14,955 nucleotides of DNA from an uncultured Treponema sp. (GCA_945833725.1 CAMAFU010000020.1:1-14955), one strand, 5' to 3'; counted from the first letter of the stretch, positions 8,122-14,785 are shown. Translations and numbers: made by a program. The notes: a model not told the origin generated them from the sequence alone.

Positions 8122-9609
8122 ATGAAAAAAATACTTTTTACAATAACGGCCATAGTTTCTTCAATTTTTCTTTTTTCCTGCAAATCAGAAAATTCAACAG
8201 ATACGCTGTGCATGAGCATTACTTCTGAACCAGATTCTTTTTTTCCGTGGAATTCAGCCGCCGCCGACACTTCTGCAATTTACGATAACATTTTTGAAGG
8301 CTTAACAGGCTTTGACGAACATGGAACTATTTACAATGCTCTGGCAGAAAATTACTCTGTCAGCAGCGATAACCTTACATACACATTCAATCTCCGTAAG
8401 GGAGTAAAATTCCATAACGGCGAAGAATTCACTTCAAAAGACTGTGTATACACCTACGAAAATCTTGCCGGGCTTAACGGAAAAACTCCCCGCGCCGACA
8501 AAATGCATGTAGTAGAAAAAGTGTGGGCCGACGATGATTACACTTTCTCTGTAAAATTAAAAAAAATTACCGGCGGTTTTCCAGGTCTTGCCACATCTCC
8601 TATTCTTCTCCACGACTACAGCGACAACGAAAAACATCCTGTAGGAACAGGGCCTTATAAATTTGTAGAATATACACTTCACGAAAAAGTTGTTCTTGAA
8701 CGCAACGATGAATATTACGACAGTTCCCGGGCAGGAAAAATCAAAAACATAGAACTTTACATAATAACAGACGAAAATGCAGCAATTTCTGCCTTAAAAT
8801 CAGGACAAATTCACATTGCCCAGATGATTTCCGGTCCAAATGCCAGACATTTAAACAGCCAGTTTAAAGTTGTAAGTCATCCTCAGAATATGGTTCAAAT
8901 TTTAGGCATGAACACAACATTCCCGCCCTTCACCGATATAAATGTCCGCAAAGCCATAAACTGCGCCGTAAACAAAAAAGAAATAATCAAAAGCGTTTTT
9001 GACGGCTACGGAACTGAACTTTATTCAAATTTCAGCCCTATTCTTGCTGAATTTTACAACAACGACCTAAAAGACTTTTATCCGTCAGACATAAAAAAAG
9101 CAAAGGAATATATGGAAAAATCTTCCTACAAGGACGGTTTTGACCTTACAATTACAGTTCCTTCAAACTATCAGTCTCATGTTGATACAGCCCAGATAAT
9201 TCAAAATCAACTGGCAAAAATAAATATCCGCTGTAAAATTCTTCCTGTAGAGTGGACTTCTTGGCTGGACAGAGTTTATACAAAATTCGACTACGAAGCC
9301 ACAGTAATTGCTTTTGCAGGAAAAGTTGAACCGGCAGAAGTTTTAAGAAGATACTATTCTACATACAAAAGAAATTTTACCAGATTAAACAGCCCGAAAT
9401 TCGACAAATATTTTGATATGGCAGAAACTGAATCAAATCAGCAAAAACGGGCAGAATACTATAAAGAGTGTCAGAAAATCCTTACACAGGAAGCTCCAGC
9501 AGTTTTTATCTGTGATCCGGGAAGAAATATCGTTATGAAAAAAAATGTATGCGGTTACACACCGTATCCAATTGCACGGTACGATTTTTCAAAAATTTAT
9601 TTTGAATAA
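8122..9609 (+). CDS. oppA: Peptide ABC transporter substrate-binding lipoprotein (SBP family 5)
   Basis: A 495-residue solute-binding protein for a peptide-type importer. The N-terminus has two lysines, a hydrophobic segment (4-18) and a lipobox LFSC ending at C20, so it should be lipid-anchored on the outer face of the inner membrane. SBP_bac_5 signatures: SEPDSFFPWN (35-44), LTYTFNLRKGVKFHNG (85-100), EEFTSKD (101-107), and HPVGTGPYKF (172-181). The ATG has AGGAA six bases upstream. It is the first gene of a five-gene opp/dpp operon, 20 bases before oppB. An AT-rich TATAAA at 8091 could be a -10 element, but no good -35 was found. Oligopeptide or dipeptide is the likely cargo; family 5 proteins can also bind nickel or sugars, so the ligand is not proven. 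Confidence 0.88.
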   Translation: MKKILFTITAIVSSIFLFSCKSENSTDTLCMSITSEPDSFFPWNSAAADTSAIYDNIFEGLTGFDEHGTIYNALAENYSVSSDNLTYTFNLRKGVKFHNGEEFTSKDCVYTYENLAGLNGKTPRADKMHVVEKVWADDDYTFSVKLKKITGGFPGLATSPILLHDYSDNEKHPVGTGPYKFVEYTLHEKVVLERNDEYYDSSRAGKIKNIELYIITDENAAISALKSGQIHIAQMISGPNARHLNSQFKVVSHPQNMVQILGMNTTFPPFTDINVRKAINCAVNKKEIIKSVFDGYGTELYSNFSPILAEFYNNDLKDFYPSDIKKAKEYMEKSSYKDGFDLTITVPSNYQSHVDTAQIIQNQLAKINIRCKILPVEWTSWLDRVYTKFDYEATVIAFAGKVEPAEVLRRYYSTYKRNFTRLNSPKFDKYFDMAETESNQQKRAEYYKECQKILTQEAPAVFICDPGRNIVMKKNVCGYTPYPIARYDFSKIYFE

Positions 9610-9629
9610 TACTTTGTTTTAAAAACTCT

Positions 9630-10619
9630 ATGAAATTTTACTTCAAAAAATTCATTGATTTTTTATCTACTCTTTTTCTGGTGGCAGCTGTAACTTTTTT
9701 AACATTCCAGCTGCTGCCGGGAAATCCTGCTCTGGCAATTCTAGGTCCGGAAGCAGAACAGGCACAGATTGAAGCAATGGAAGAAACCCTTGAATTAAAC
9801 AAACCCCTTGTGCTTCGTTTTTTTTCCTGGCTGAAAGGTGTTTTTTCGGGTAATTTGGGAATTTCTTACAAATACAACGAAAAAGTCAGTTTTCTTATTA
9901 AAAACGCCTTAAAAAACACGGCTTCTCTTGCAATTTTAACACTAATTTTTACTGTTGCATCGGGAGTTTTTTCCGGAATATTTTTTGCCCGATTCAGGAA
10001 AAATAAATTTGTTTCCGGGCTGACTTTTATAAACCAGCTGTGGATTTCTGTTCCAACTTTCTGCACGGCTCTCCTTTTAATCCTTATATTTACTGTTTTT
10101 CTTAACATTTTGCCATCAGTAGGTTTTTTTGGATTAAAGAGTCTTATTCTTCCTGCACTTTCAATTTCGCTGGGGTCGGGAGCAATTCTTTCAAGATATG
10201 TCCTTACATCAATTAAAAATGAACTTAAACAGGATTATGTAAGAACTGCAAAAAGCAAGGGACTTTCCGAAAAGCAGATTATTTTCCGTCATATTTTAAA
10301 AAATTCACTTATTCCCTCAATTACAACACTGGGACTTATTACAGCAGAAATTTTTGGCGGAAGCATAATAATTGAAAATGTATTTTCTCTACCAGGAATC
10401 GGCAGGCTTATAACAACCTCCATTTCTTCAAGAGATTTTCCACTTTTGCAGGGACTTACCCTTTATCTTGCCGGCATGACTTTAACATGCAATTTTGCAG
10501 TAGATATTCTCTATTCTGTAATTGATCCAAGAGTAAGGCAAATACGGCGGAAAAGTTCTTCTGGTTCCGGCATTTTACCAGAGCCAAAGTCGCCGCAGGC
10601 AAGAGATGCAGCTTTGTAA
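9630..10619 (+). CDS. oppB: Peptide ABC transporter permease OppB/DppB
   Basis: A 329-residue inner-membrane permease with an N-terminal segment (about 10-29), the periplasmic loop containing LLPGNPA (28-34), and a BPD-transport core of five more segments (from about 95 to 297). The EAA loop that docks the ATPases is DYVRTAKSKGLSEKQIIFRH (202-221), followed by ENVFSLPGIGRL (249-260). Family members normally end soon after the DPRxR motif, here DPRVR at 299-303. This protein runs on for 26 more residues, and the last ~15 (about 315-329) are read from DNA antisense to a coaBC relic, so the tail is probably acquired and non-conserved. No clear ribosome binding site precedes the ATG, so translation may couple to oppA 20 bases upstream. 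A dipeptide (Dpp) role is equally possible. Confidence 0.9.
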   Translation: MKFYFKKFIDFLSTLFLVAAVTFLTFQLLPGNPALAILGPEAEQAQIEAMEETLELNKPLVLRFFSWLKGVFSGNLGISYKYNEKVSFLIKNALKNTASLAILTLIFTVASGVFSGIFFARFRKNKFVSGLTFINQLWISVPTFCTALLLILIFTVFLNILPSVGFFGLKSLILPALSISLGSGAILSRYVLTSIKNELKQDYVRTAKSKGLSEKQIIFRHILKNSLIPSITTLGLITAEIFGGSIIIENVFSLPGIGRLITTSISSRDFPLLQGLTLYLAGMTLTCNFAVDILYSVIDPRVRQIRRKSSSGSGILPEPKSPQARDAAL

Positions 10620-10669
10620 GCCGCAATGCTTCCAGTAACACCTAAAATTATTGTTTTTCCTTTTAGCAT
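10598..10669 (-). pseudogene. coaBC: coaBC (dfp) 5'-end remnant, antisense between oppB and oppC
   Basis: On the minus strand an ATG at 10669 opens 24 codons starting MLKGKTIILG and continuing GVTGSIAAYKAASLA. This is the textbook start of phosphopantothenoylcysteine decarboxylase/synthase (CoaBC/Dfp), whose flavoprotein domain begins with a VTGSIAAYK motif. After SLAC the frame loses similarity. A shifted frame just below gives LALVK, and a further one-base slip gives an AG, both expected next in CoaBC (LVKAG), so indels may have accumulated down to about 10570. The full enzyme is about 400 residues; nothing more is present. No ribosome binding site precedes the ATG. It overlaps the oppB 3' end and fills most of the 89-base oppB-oppC gap. 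A functional short peptide seems unlikely. Confidence 0.8.
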
Positions 10670-10708
10670 GGAAGAAACTTATTTTATTTTTTGAAGGGGG
10701 TCAATAAG

Positions 10709-11515
10709 ATGTTAAAATATTTCAAAAACAAAACCTTCCTTGCAGGAATAATTTTATTCGGACTCATTCTTCTTTTTATGACAGCAGGTCTTATACACAC
10801 ACCTTTCAATCCCAACGAAATATGCCCGGAAGGAAAACTTCTTGCACCATCAAAAACACATCTTTTAGGAACAGATAATCTTGGCCGGGATGTTTTAAGC
10901 AGAATAATGGCAGGCACGAGAATTTCCATACTTCTGGGATTTTGCGTAATGATTTTTGGACTTGTTTCCGGCCTTATTTTAGGTTCAATTTCCGGATGGT
11001 TTGGAGGAACAGCAGATATAATTGTAATGAAACTAATAAACACTCAAATGGCTTTTCCGGGAATTTTACTGGCACTTATGCTGACCGCCGTTTTTCAGCC
11101 GAATATAAAAATCACTTTTTTATCGCTCTGCATAATGAGTATTCCCCGCTTTGCAAGAATGACACGAGCCTGCTACATAAAATACAGAAATTCTCTTTTT
11201 GTACAGGCGGCAAAAGCCCGGGGAGCCGGAAATTTCCGCATAATGTACATTCACATATTGCCAAACATAATAAGCGAACTTCTTGTAACGGCCACCACAT
11301 CTTTTTCCATGGCAATTTTAAGCGAATCTGGACTAAGCTATTTAGGACTTGGTGTACAGCCGCCCCACCCAAGTTTTGGCAGAATGCTCAACGATGCCCA
11401 GCATTACATTTTTACAAATCCAGCTGGCGTGTTAATTCCCCTTTCATTCCTATGCCTTCTTGTTTCGGGAATTAACCTTATCGGCGATGGAATTTCACAG
11501 GTAAACAGAAAATGA
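10709..11515 (+). CDS. oppC: Peptide ABC transporter permease OppC/DppC
   Basis: A 268-residue second permease. Features: first hydrophobic segment (about 9-28), the family motif GTDNLGRDVLSRI (54-66), core membrane segments (about 73-95, 116-145, 190-208, 240-258), an EAA loop AAKARGAGNFRIMYIHILPN (167-186) and LSYLGLGVQPP (209-219). The start is ATG 10709, because AAGGGGG (10694-10700) stands eight bases upstream; that site begins inside an in-frame TTG extension, which is therefore untranslated. The stop overlaps the oppD start (ATGA, 11512-11515). It pairs with OppB to form the channel. The 89-base gap from oppB is the only loose junction in the operon. Confidence 0.92.
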   Translation: MLKYFKNKTFLAGIILFGLILLFMTAGLIHTPFNPNEICPEGKLLAPSKTHLLGTDNLGRDVLSRIMAGTRISILLGFCVMIFGLVSGLILGSISGWFGGTADIIVMKLINTQMAFPGILLALMLTAVFQPNIKITFLSLCIMSIPRFARMTRACYIKYRNSLFVQAAKARGAGNFRIMYIHILPNIISELLVTATTSFSMAILSESGLSYLGLGVQPPHPSFGRMLNDAQHYIFTNPAGVLIPLSFLCLLVSGINLIGDGISQVNRK

Positions 11516-12306
11516 AACCTATTCTTTCGATTAAAGACCTTTATGTTGAATTTACCTCTGCAGAAAATTTTCAGGCAGTCAGGGGAATAAATCTGGATAT
11601 TTATCCTGGAGAATTTGTTGCCCTTGTGGGAGAATCCGGTTCAGGAAAAACAACAGTTTCTTTAAGCCTTATGGATTTACTGCCGGAAAACAGCCGTATT
11701 TCTCAGGGGAAAATTGAATTTTCAGGACAAAGCAAATCCATGATTTTTCAGGAACCCATGACAAGCCTGAATCCCCTTATAAAAACTGGAAAGCAGATTG
11801 CAGAAGCAGGAATTGCAAAGGGAATGTCAAAAAAACAAGCCCAAATAAAAGCTGTCGAAATTGCAAAGCAGATTGGTCTTACCGATACAGAAAGAATTTT
11901 TTCCTCGTATCCTCATGAACTTTCCGGTGGAATTCGGCAAAGAATAATGATTGCCTCTGCCCTGATAACAAATCCTGACCTTCTTATAGCAGATGAACCT
12001 ACAACAGCTTTAGATGTTTCAACCCAAAATGAAATTTTAAAAATCCTTAAAGAGGCAAACAAAAAAAACGGAACAGCTCTTCTTCTTATAACCCACGACT
12101 TTACCGTTGTAAAAAAGCTGTGTACAAGAATTTACATAATGTATAAAGGAAAAATTGTTGAAGAAGGAGAAACAGAAAAAGTTTTTAATTTTCCCTCCCA
12201 TCCGTACACAAAAGCCCTTATTTCTTCAATTCCAGACCCGTCAAAAAAAGGAAAAAAACTGCCTTTCTATTTTGATATGGAATTTGAAGATGACAAAAAT
12301 ATTTAA
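11512..12306 (+). CDS. oppD: Peptide ABC transporter ATPase OppD/DppD (compact form)
   Basis: A 264-residue ABC ATPase that powers the importer from the cytoplasmic face. Walker A GESGSGKTT (40-48), Q-loop IFQEPMTSLNP (78-88), signature LSGGIRQR (137-144), Walker B LLIADEP (157-163), D-loop TALDVS (165-170) and H-loop histidine H195 (LITHDF). All catalytic positions are intact. It ends with HPYTKALISSIPDP (230-243), the start of the oligopeptide-transporter C-terminal region, but lacks most of that region, so it is shorter than the usual 320-340 residues. The stretch between Walker A and the Q-loop is also about 20 residues shorter than in typical OppD. The ATG overlaps the oppC stop by four bases, which implies coupled translation. 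Confidence 0.9.
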   Translation: MKPILSIKDLYVEFTSAENFQAVRGINLDIYPGEFVALVGESGSGKTTVSLSLMDLLPENSRISQGKIEFSGQSKSMIFQEPMTSLNPLIKTGKQIAEAGIAKGMSKKQAQIKAVEIAKQIGLTDTERIFSSYPHELSGGIRQRIMIASALITNPDLLIADEPTTALDVSTQNEILKILKEANKKNGTALLLITHDFTVVKKLCTRIYIMYKGKIVEEGETEKVFNFPSHPYTKALISSIPDPSKKGKKLPFYFDMEFEDDKNI

Positions 12307-12321
12307 ACTTTGGAAAATGCC

Positions 12322-13143
12322 ATGACAAATGAATATATCCTTGAATGTAAAAATTTAGTCAAAACATTTGAAACAAACTCCGGCACAGTAAAGGCCACCG
12401 ACAATGTAACCTTAAAATTAAAACGAGGTGAATGTTACGGTCTTGTAGGCGAGTCCGGCTGCGGAAAATCAACATTAAGCAGTCTGCTCAGTCTGTTAAA
12501 ACAACCAGACTCTGGAAAAATGTTTTTTGACGGAAAAGAAATTTTTAACGGAAACAAAACAATTTCCAATTCCAAAATAAAACAGTTCCGAAGGCATTTT
12601 CAGATAATTTTTCAAGATCCCTATTCTTCTCTTAATCCGAAAATGAAAATCGAAAGTATTCTCGAAGAACCGCTTATAATCCATAAAATCGGAAAATCAA
12701 AAGAAGAAAGAAAACGGCTTGTAAACGAAATAAGAATGCTTACAGGACTTCCCCTTAATGTGCTGGAAAAATATCCTTCAGAACTTTCCGGCGGACAGCG
12801 GCAAAGGGTTGCCATTGCCAGTGCAATGATTTTAAAGCCAGACTTTGTAATTTGTGATGAATGTGTTTCTTCTCTGGATGTTCTTATACAGGCACAAATA
12901 CTGAATCTTTTAAAATCCATGCAGGAATCCATGAACTTAACATACCTTTTTATAAGCCATAACCTTAATGTAGTAGCCTATATGGCCGACAGAATCGGTG
13001 TAATGTACAAAGGAAAAATTGTTGAAGAAAACACAACTAGCACGCTTTTAAAAAATCCAGAACATCCGTACACAAAAAAACTTCTTTTGGCCAGCGGATT
13101 ATTGCAGGAACAGGATATGGACCAGGCTATGAAGCCCCTTTAG
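12322..13143 (+). CDS. oppF: Peptide ABC transporter ATPase OppF/DppF
   Basis: A 273-residue partner ATPase of OppD. Walker A GESGCGKST (43-51), Q-loop IFQDPYSSLNP (96-106), signature LSGGQRQR (155-162), Walker B FVICDE (175-180) and H-loop H213 (ISHNLNVV). The usual DEPVSALD after Walker B reads DECVSSLDV here: proline is replaced by cysteine, but the catalytic E180 and D-loop aspartate are kept. HPYTKKLLLA (248-257) marks the C-terminal region, which is short. The start is ATG 12322, with a weak TGGAA six bases upstream; an in-frame TTG at 12310 has no site. It is 15 bases after oppD and the last gene of the operon. No convincing terminator follows before the convergent vsr gene 52 bases away. 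Confidence 0.9.
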   Translation: MTNEYILECKNLVKTFETNSGTVKATDNVTLKLKRGECYGLVGESGCGKSTLSSLLSLLKQPDSGKMFFDGKEIFNGNKTISNSKIKQFRRHFQIIFQDPYSSLNPKMKIESILEEPLIIHKIGKSKEERKRLVNEIRMLTGLPLNVLEKYPSELSGGQRQRVAIASAMILKPDFVICDECVSSLDVLIQAQILNLLKSMQESMNLTYLFISHNLNVVAYMADRIGVMYKGKIVEENTTSTLLKNPEHPYTKKLLLASGLLQEQDMDQAMKPL

Positions 13144-13168
13144 TCCACCGCAGGGAGCAAAGCGACCG

Positions 13169-13224
13169 AAGTGAAAAATATGGGCGTTTACAGTGTTAAT
13201 TCCCTTTAATTTCAAGATACGGTT
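13169..13224 (-). repeat. 56-bp direct repeat, left copy (includes vsr 3' end)
   Basis: Identical to 14334-14389 at 50 of 56 positions without gaps. The right part (13196-13224) is the last 29 bases of vsr; the left part is untranslated DNA just beyond its stop. The two copies are 1165 bases apart and enclose vsr, the toxin and the antitoxin. Confidence 0.85.
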
Positions 13225-13654
13225 CCCATTCTTCTTCGAGCCACTGGATTATCCGGTCTTTTACGCTTTCGATTTTCTGCTTTTTGTTTTTTTCGCGGAT
13301 TGAACATTCCCACACAACGCAGACTCTCCAGCATTGTTCCCTGTAATACTGAAGATTTTCTGCATCGCGCGCTTTGTTCCGCTGAAATTTTTTCTGCCAG
13401 AAACTCTGGTTTGATTTTGGGAAAACGAAATAGCGGCATCCTTCGTGGGCGTGCCAGAAACAGCCGTTTATAAAAATGACGGCATAGTAATGGGGAAGGA
13501 TTATGTCCGGCTTTCCGGGGTAGCGTTTGTCGCAGATTCTGTACCTGAACCCTTCCCGGTGAAGTGCCTTTCTGATTGCTTTTTCGGGAGATGTGTCTTT
13601 TGAGCGGATGCAGGACATATTTTTATGGCGCTGAAGGGGAGTCAAGGTGTCCAT
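13196..13654 (-). CDS. vsr: Very short patch repair (Vsr) mismatch endonuclease
   Basis: A 152-residue Vsr-family endonuclease, normal length. Vsr nicks beside T-G mismatches that arise when 5-methylcytosine deaminates, in the sequence context methylated by a partner cytosine methylase. Motifs: DTLTPLQRHKNMSCIRSKDT (2-21), acid E24, catalytic D50 in PGKPDIILP (46-54), GCFWHAHEGC (64-73) with the probable zinc ligands C65, H70 and C73, catalytic-type H68, and VVWEC with C117 as last zinc ligand. By position these match the E. coli residues D51, C66, H69, H71, C73 and C117. No methylase gene is in the window. There is no strong ribosome binding site, and a small hairpin (13656-13670) sits just before the ATG. 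It lies 44 bases after the toxin gene and may be transcribed from the antitoxin promoter. Confidence 0.92.
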   Translation of the reverse strand: MDTLTPLQRHKNMSCIRSKDTSPEKAIRKALHREGFRYRICDKRYPGKPDIILPHYYAVIFINGCFWHAHEGCRYFVFPKSNQSFWQKKFQRNKARDAENLQYYREQCWRVCVVWECSIREKNKKQKIESVKDRIIQWLEEEWEPYLEIKGN

Positions 13655-13655
13655 A

Positions 13656-13670
13656 GTTTTATGATAAAAC
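13656..13670. repeat. Inverted repeat GTTTTA-TGA-TAAAAC at the vsr start
   Basis: A perfect 6-bp stem with a 3-base loop beginning two bases upstream of the vsr ATG (read on the minus strand), where a ribosome binding site would be expected. It could limit initiation or be an operator; it is short enough to be chance in AT-rich DNA. Confidence 0.35.
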
Positions 13671-13698
13671 GAAAAGCGGAGTTTGAATATTGCGATGT

Positions 13699-14001
13699 TT
13701 ATTTTCCGAATAAATCTGAATGGGTTCCGGTTCTGGAAAGTTCAAGGATAAGCACATCGTCTTTAATCTGATAAATTAACAGCCAGTCAGGCCTTATGTG
13801 CAGTTTACGATGACCTTTCCAGTTTCCTTCAAGGGCATGGTCACAATATCTTTCTTCAAGAGGCTGGTCGTTTGCAAGTTTTTCAACGGCTTCAGCAAAA
13901 AGATTTAAATCATAATGGCGTTTTACAATTTTTTTCATGTCTTTTTTCATTGCAGATGTAAAACGCATTTCATATTTTGTTTTTTTCTTTGAAAATTCCA
14001 T
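13699..14001 (-). CDS. YafQ/RelE-family mRNA-interferase toxin
   Basis: A 100-residue type II toxin of the YafQ branch of RelE. These enzymes cleave mRNA in the ribosomal A site and stop growth when not neutralised. The YafQ active-site set is complete: H55 (CDHALEG), H68, D72 and W73 (KLHIRPDWLLIY), and H94 with F98 (RTGTHSDLF). In E. coli YafQ the matching residues are H50, H63, D67, W68, H87 and F91, in the same order and nearly the same spacing. The N-terminus (5-25) is rich in lysine. Its ATG overlaps the antitoxin stop by one base (TAATG), and GGAGG lies 13 bases upstream inside the antitoxin gene, the coupled arrangement typical of toxin-antitoxin pairs. Confidence 0.93.
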   Translation of the reverse strand: MEFSKKKTKYEMRFTSAMKKDMKKIVKRHYDLNLFAEAVEKLANDQPLEERYCDHALEGNWKGHRKLHIRPDWLLIYQIKDDVLILELSRTGTHSDLFGK

Positions 14002-14267
14002 TATTTAAGCAAAGCCTCCATCATTTCGTGAACATTTGTATATCCTTTGACATTCGGGTCGTTTGCGATTTTGTCGCCTTCGAGCATTGCTTTGATTGTC
14101 TTGCGGTTCGGGCGATCAACTTTAATTTCAAATGGAATGCGTCCTTCGCGGATAACCTGTTTTGTAAAAACATTGTAAAGCCCTGAAATAGTCATGCCAA
14201 TCTGCTCGCAGAAATTAGAAATAGCAGTTTTATCCTGATCGTCTAAAGTGATTGTAAGGTTTGCCAT
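14001..14267 (-). CDS. RelB/DinJ-family antitoxin
   Basis: An 88-residue antitoxin. It opens with a ribbon-helix-helix DNA-binding region, MANLTITLDD followed by FCEQIGMTISGLYNVF (19-34), then the family motif QVIREGRIPFEI (37-48), and a C-terminal half that should wrap the toxin. It would both inhibit the YafQ-type toxin and repress the shared promoter. The start is ATG 14267, because GGAGG (14273-14277) lies five bases upstream; a TTG four codons earlier overlaps that site and is not used. A good promoter with a triple repeat lies 40-80 bases upstream. Confidence 0.92.
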   Translation of the reverse strand: MANLTITLDDQDKTAISNFCEQIGMTISGLYNVFTKQVIREGRIPFEIKVDRPNRKTIKAMLEGDKIANDPNVKGYTNVHEMMEALLK

Positions 14268-14306
14268 ATTGTCCTCCAAAAAAATGTTTAAAGTGCTTTT
14301 ACAGTT

Positions 14307-14335
14307 AATATATGTGAAAAATCGGTGAAAATCAA
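14307..14335 (-). promoter_or_regulatory. Sigma-70-type promoter of the relB-relE(-vsr) unit
   Basis: On the minus strand TTGATT (14335-14330) and TATATT (14312-14307) are separated by exactly 17 bases, a strong match to -35 and -10 consensus. The predicted start of transcription is near 14300, giving a leader of about 33 bases before the antitoxin ATG. Confidence 0.75.
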
Positions 14336-14346
14336 GTGAAAAATAC
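14314..14346 (+). repeat. Three tandem 11-base repeats over the antitoxin promoter
   Basis: GTGAAAAATCG (14314-14324), GTGAAAATCAA (14325-14335) and GTGAAAAATAC (14336-14346) follow without gaps. All share GTGAAAA. They cover the -35 element and the spacer up to one base from the -10, and 11 bases is close to one DNA helical turn, so bound proteins would line up on one face. This is a likely operator for the ribbon-helix-helix antitoxin, by inference. Confidence 0.65.
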
Positions 14347-14389
14347 GGGAATTTACAGGATTAATTCCCTTTGATTTCAAGATACGGTT
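14334..14389 (-). repeat. 56-bp direct repeat, right copy
   Basis: Matches 13169-13224 at 50 of 56 bases. Its left end contains the outermost 11-base operator-like repeat; its right end is a displaced vsr 3' end. Confidence 0.85.
14361..14387 (-). pseudogene. Orphan vsr 3' end
   Basis: On the minus strand this reads PYLEIKGN then TAA, exactly the last eight residues of the intact Vsr at 13196-13654. The only base difference in the shared coding part is a silent ATT/ATC change in the isoleucine codon. No further Vsr sequence lies upstream (14388-14458). It is a relic of a second vsr or a duplication scar. Confidence 0.7.
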
Positions 14390-14458
14390 GAGTTTGAATT
14401 AAATGTTTTTGCCATAAAAGAAAGTTTTATTTTTTCCTAGAAGAAAATTCACGAAGTT

Positions 14459-14785
14459 TTATATTTTCTTTTCCAGATAATCGGTTATGGTTTTTTCTAT
14501 TTTTTCTGAAAGTTCGGAAATGACTTCTTTTGTAAAGTTTGTGCTGTCAAATGTCACGGCATTTTTTGGACAGCCGTCTTCAATAAATAAATCGCTTGCA
14601 CGAATATTAAGGGCTTCTGCTATTGAGTCAATTGTTTCAGGTTTTGGAAATTTGGAAGAAGATCTTTCAATTTCTGCAATATAGTTTTGATTGCAGCCAC
14701 ATAATTCTGAAAGTTTTTCCTGCGTTAAACTGCTTCTTTTTCTATAAAATCTCAAGTTTTCTCTGAATGTTTCTCGTAATCCCAT
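14459..14785 (-). CDS. XRE-family HTH transcriptional regulator
   Basis: A 108-residue DNA-binding protein. The helix-turn-helix domain covers about 5-66: LRFYRKRSSLTQEKLSELCG (11-30) with TQEKLSEL as the first helix, CNQNYIAEIER (31-41) as recognition helix, and PETIDSIAEALNIRASDLF (49-67). The loop ERSSSKFPKPE is a little longer than the usual ERGxxFP. The C-terminal ~35 residues (74-108) are charged and probably helical, perhaps for dimerisation. The ATG at 14785 lacks a clear ribosome binding site. It is divergent from a gene starting at 14949 and likely controls that gene, itself, or both through the 163-base gap. Confidence 0.88.
   Translation of the reverse strand: MGLRETFRENLRFYRKRSSLTQEKLSELCGCNQNYIAEIERSSSKFPKPETIDSIAEALNIRASDLFIEDGCPKNAVTFDSTNFTKEVISELSEKIEKTITDYLEKKI

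Noticed and set aside
10456..10641. Minus-strand open frame overlapping the oppB end
   Set aside because: It is the shadow of oppB for most of its length; only its short LALVK part may belong to the decayed coaBC relic, so it is not a gene.
10942..11475. 177-codon plus-strand frame overlapping oppC
   Set aside because: Out-of-frame shadow of the well-supported OppC coding sequence; its composition is not protein-like.
8122..13143. Importer as a nickel (Nik) system
   Set aside because: Nothing in the binding protein or neighbours points to nickel; the family motifs are generic, so a peptide call is the safer default.
13169..14389. The 56-bp repeats as integron attC sites around toxin-antitoxin cassettes (integrons are known in Treponema)
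   Set aside because: The copies are not palindromic and lack convincing RYYYAAC/GTTRRRY end motifs, and no integrase is in the window.
13169..14389. The repeats as a CRISPR array
   Set aside because: Only two copies, separated by three protein genes.
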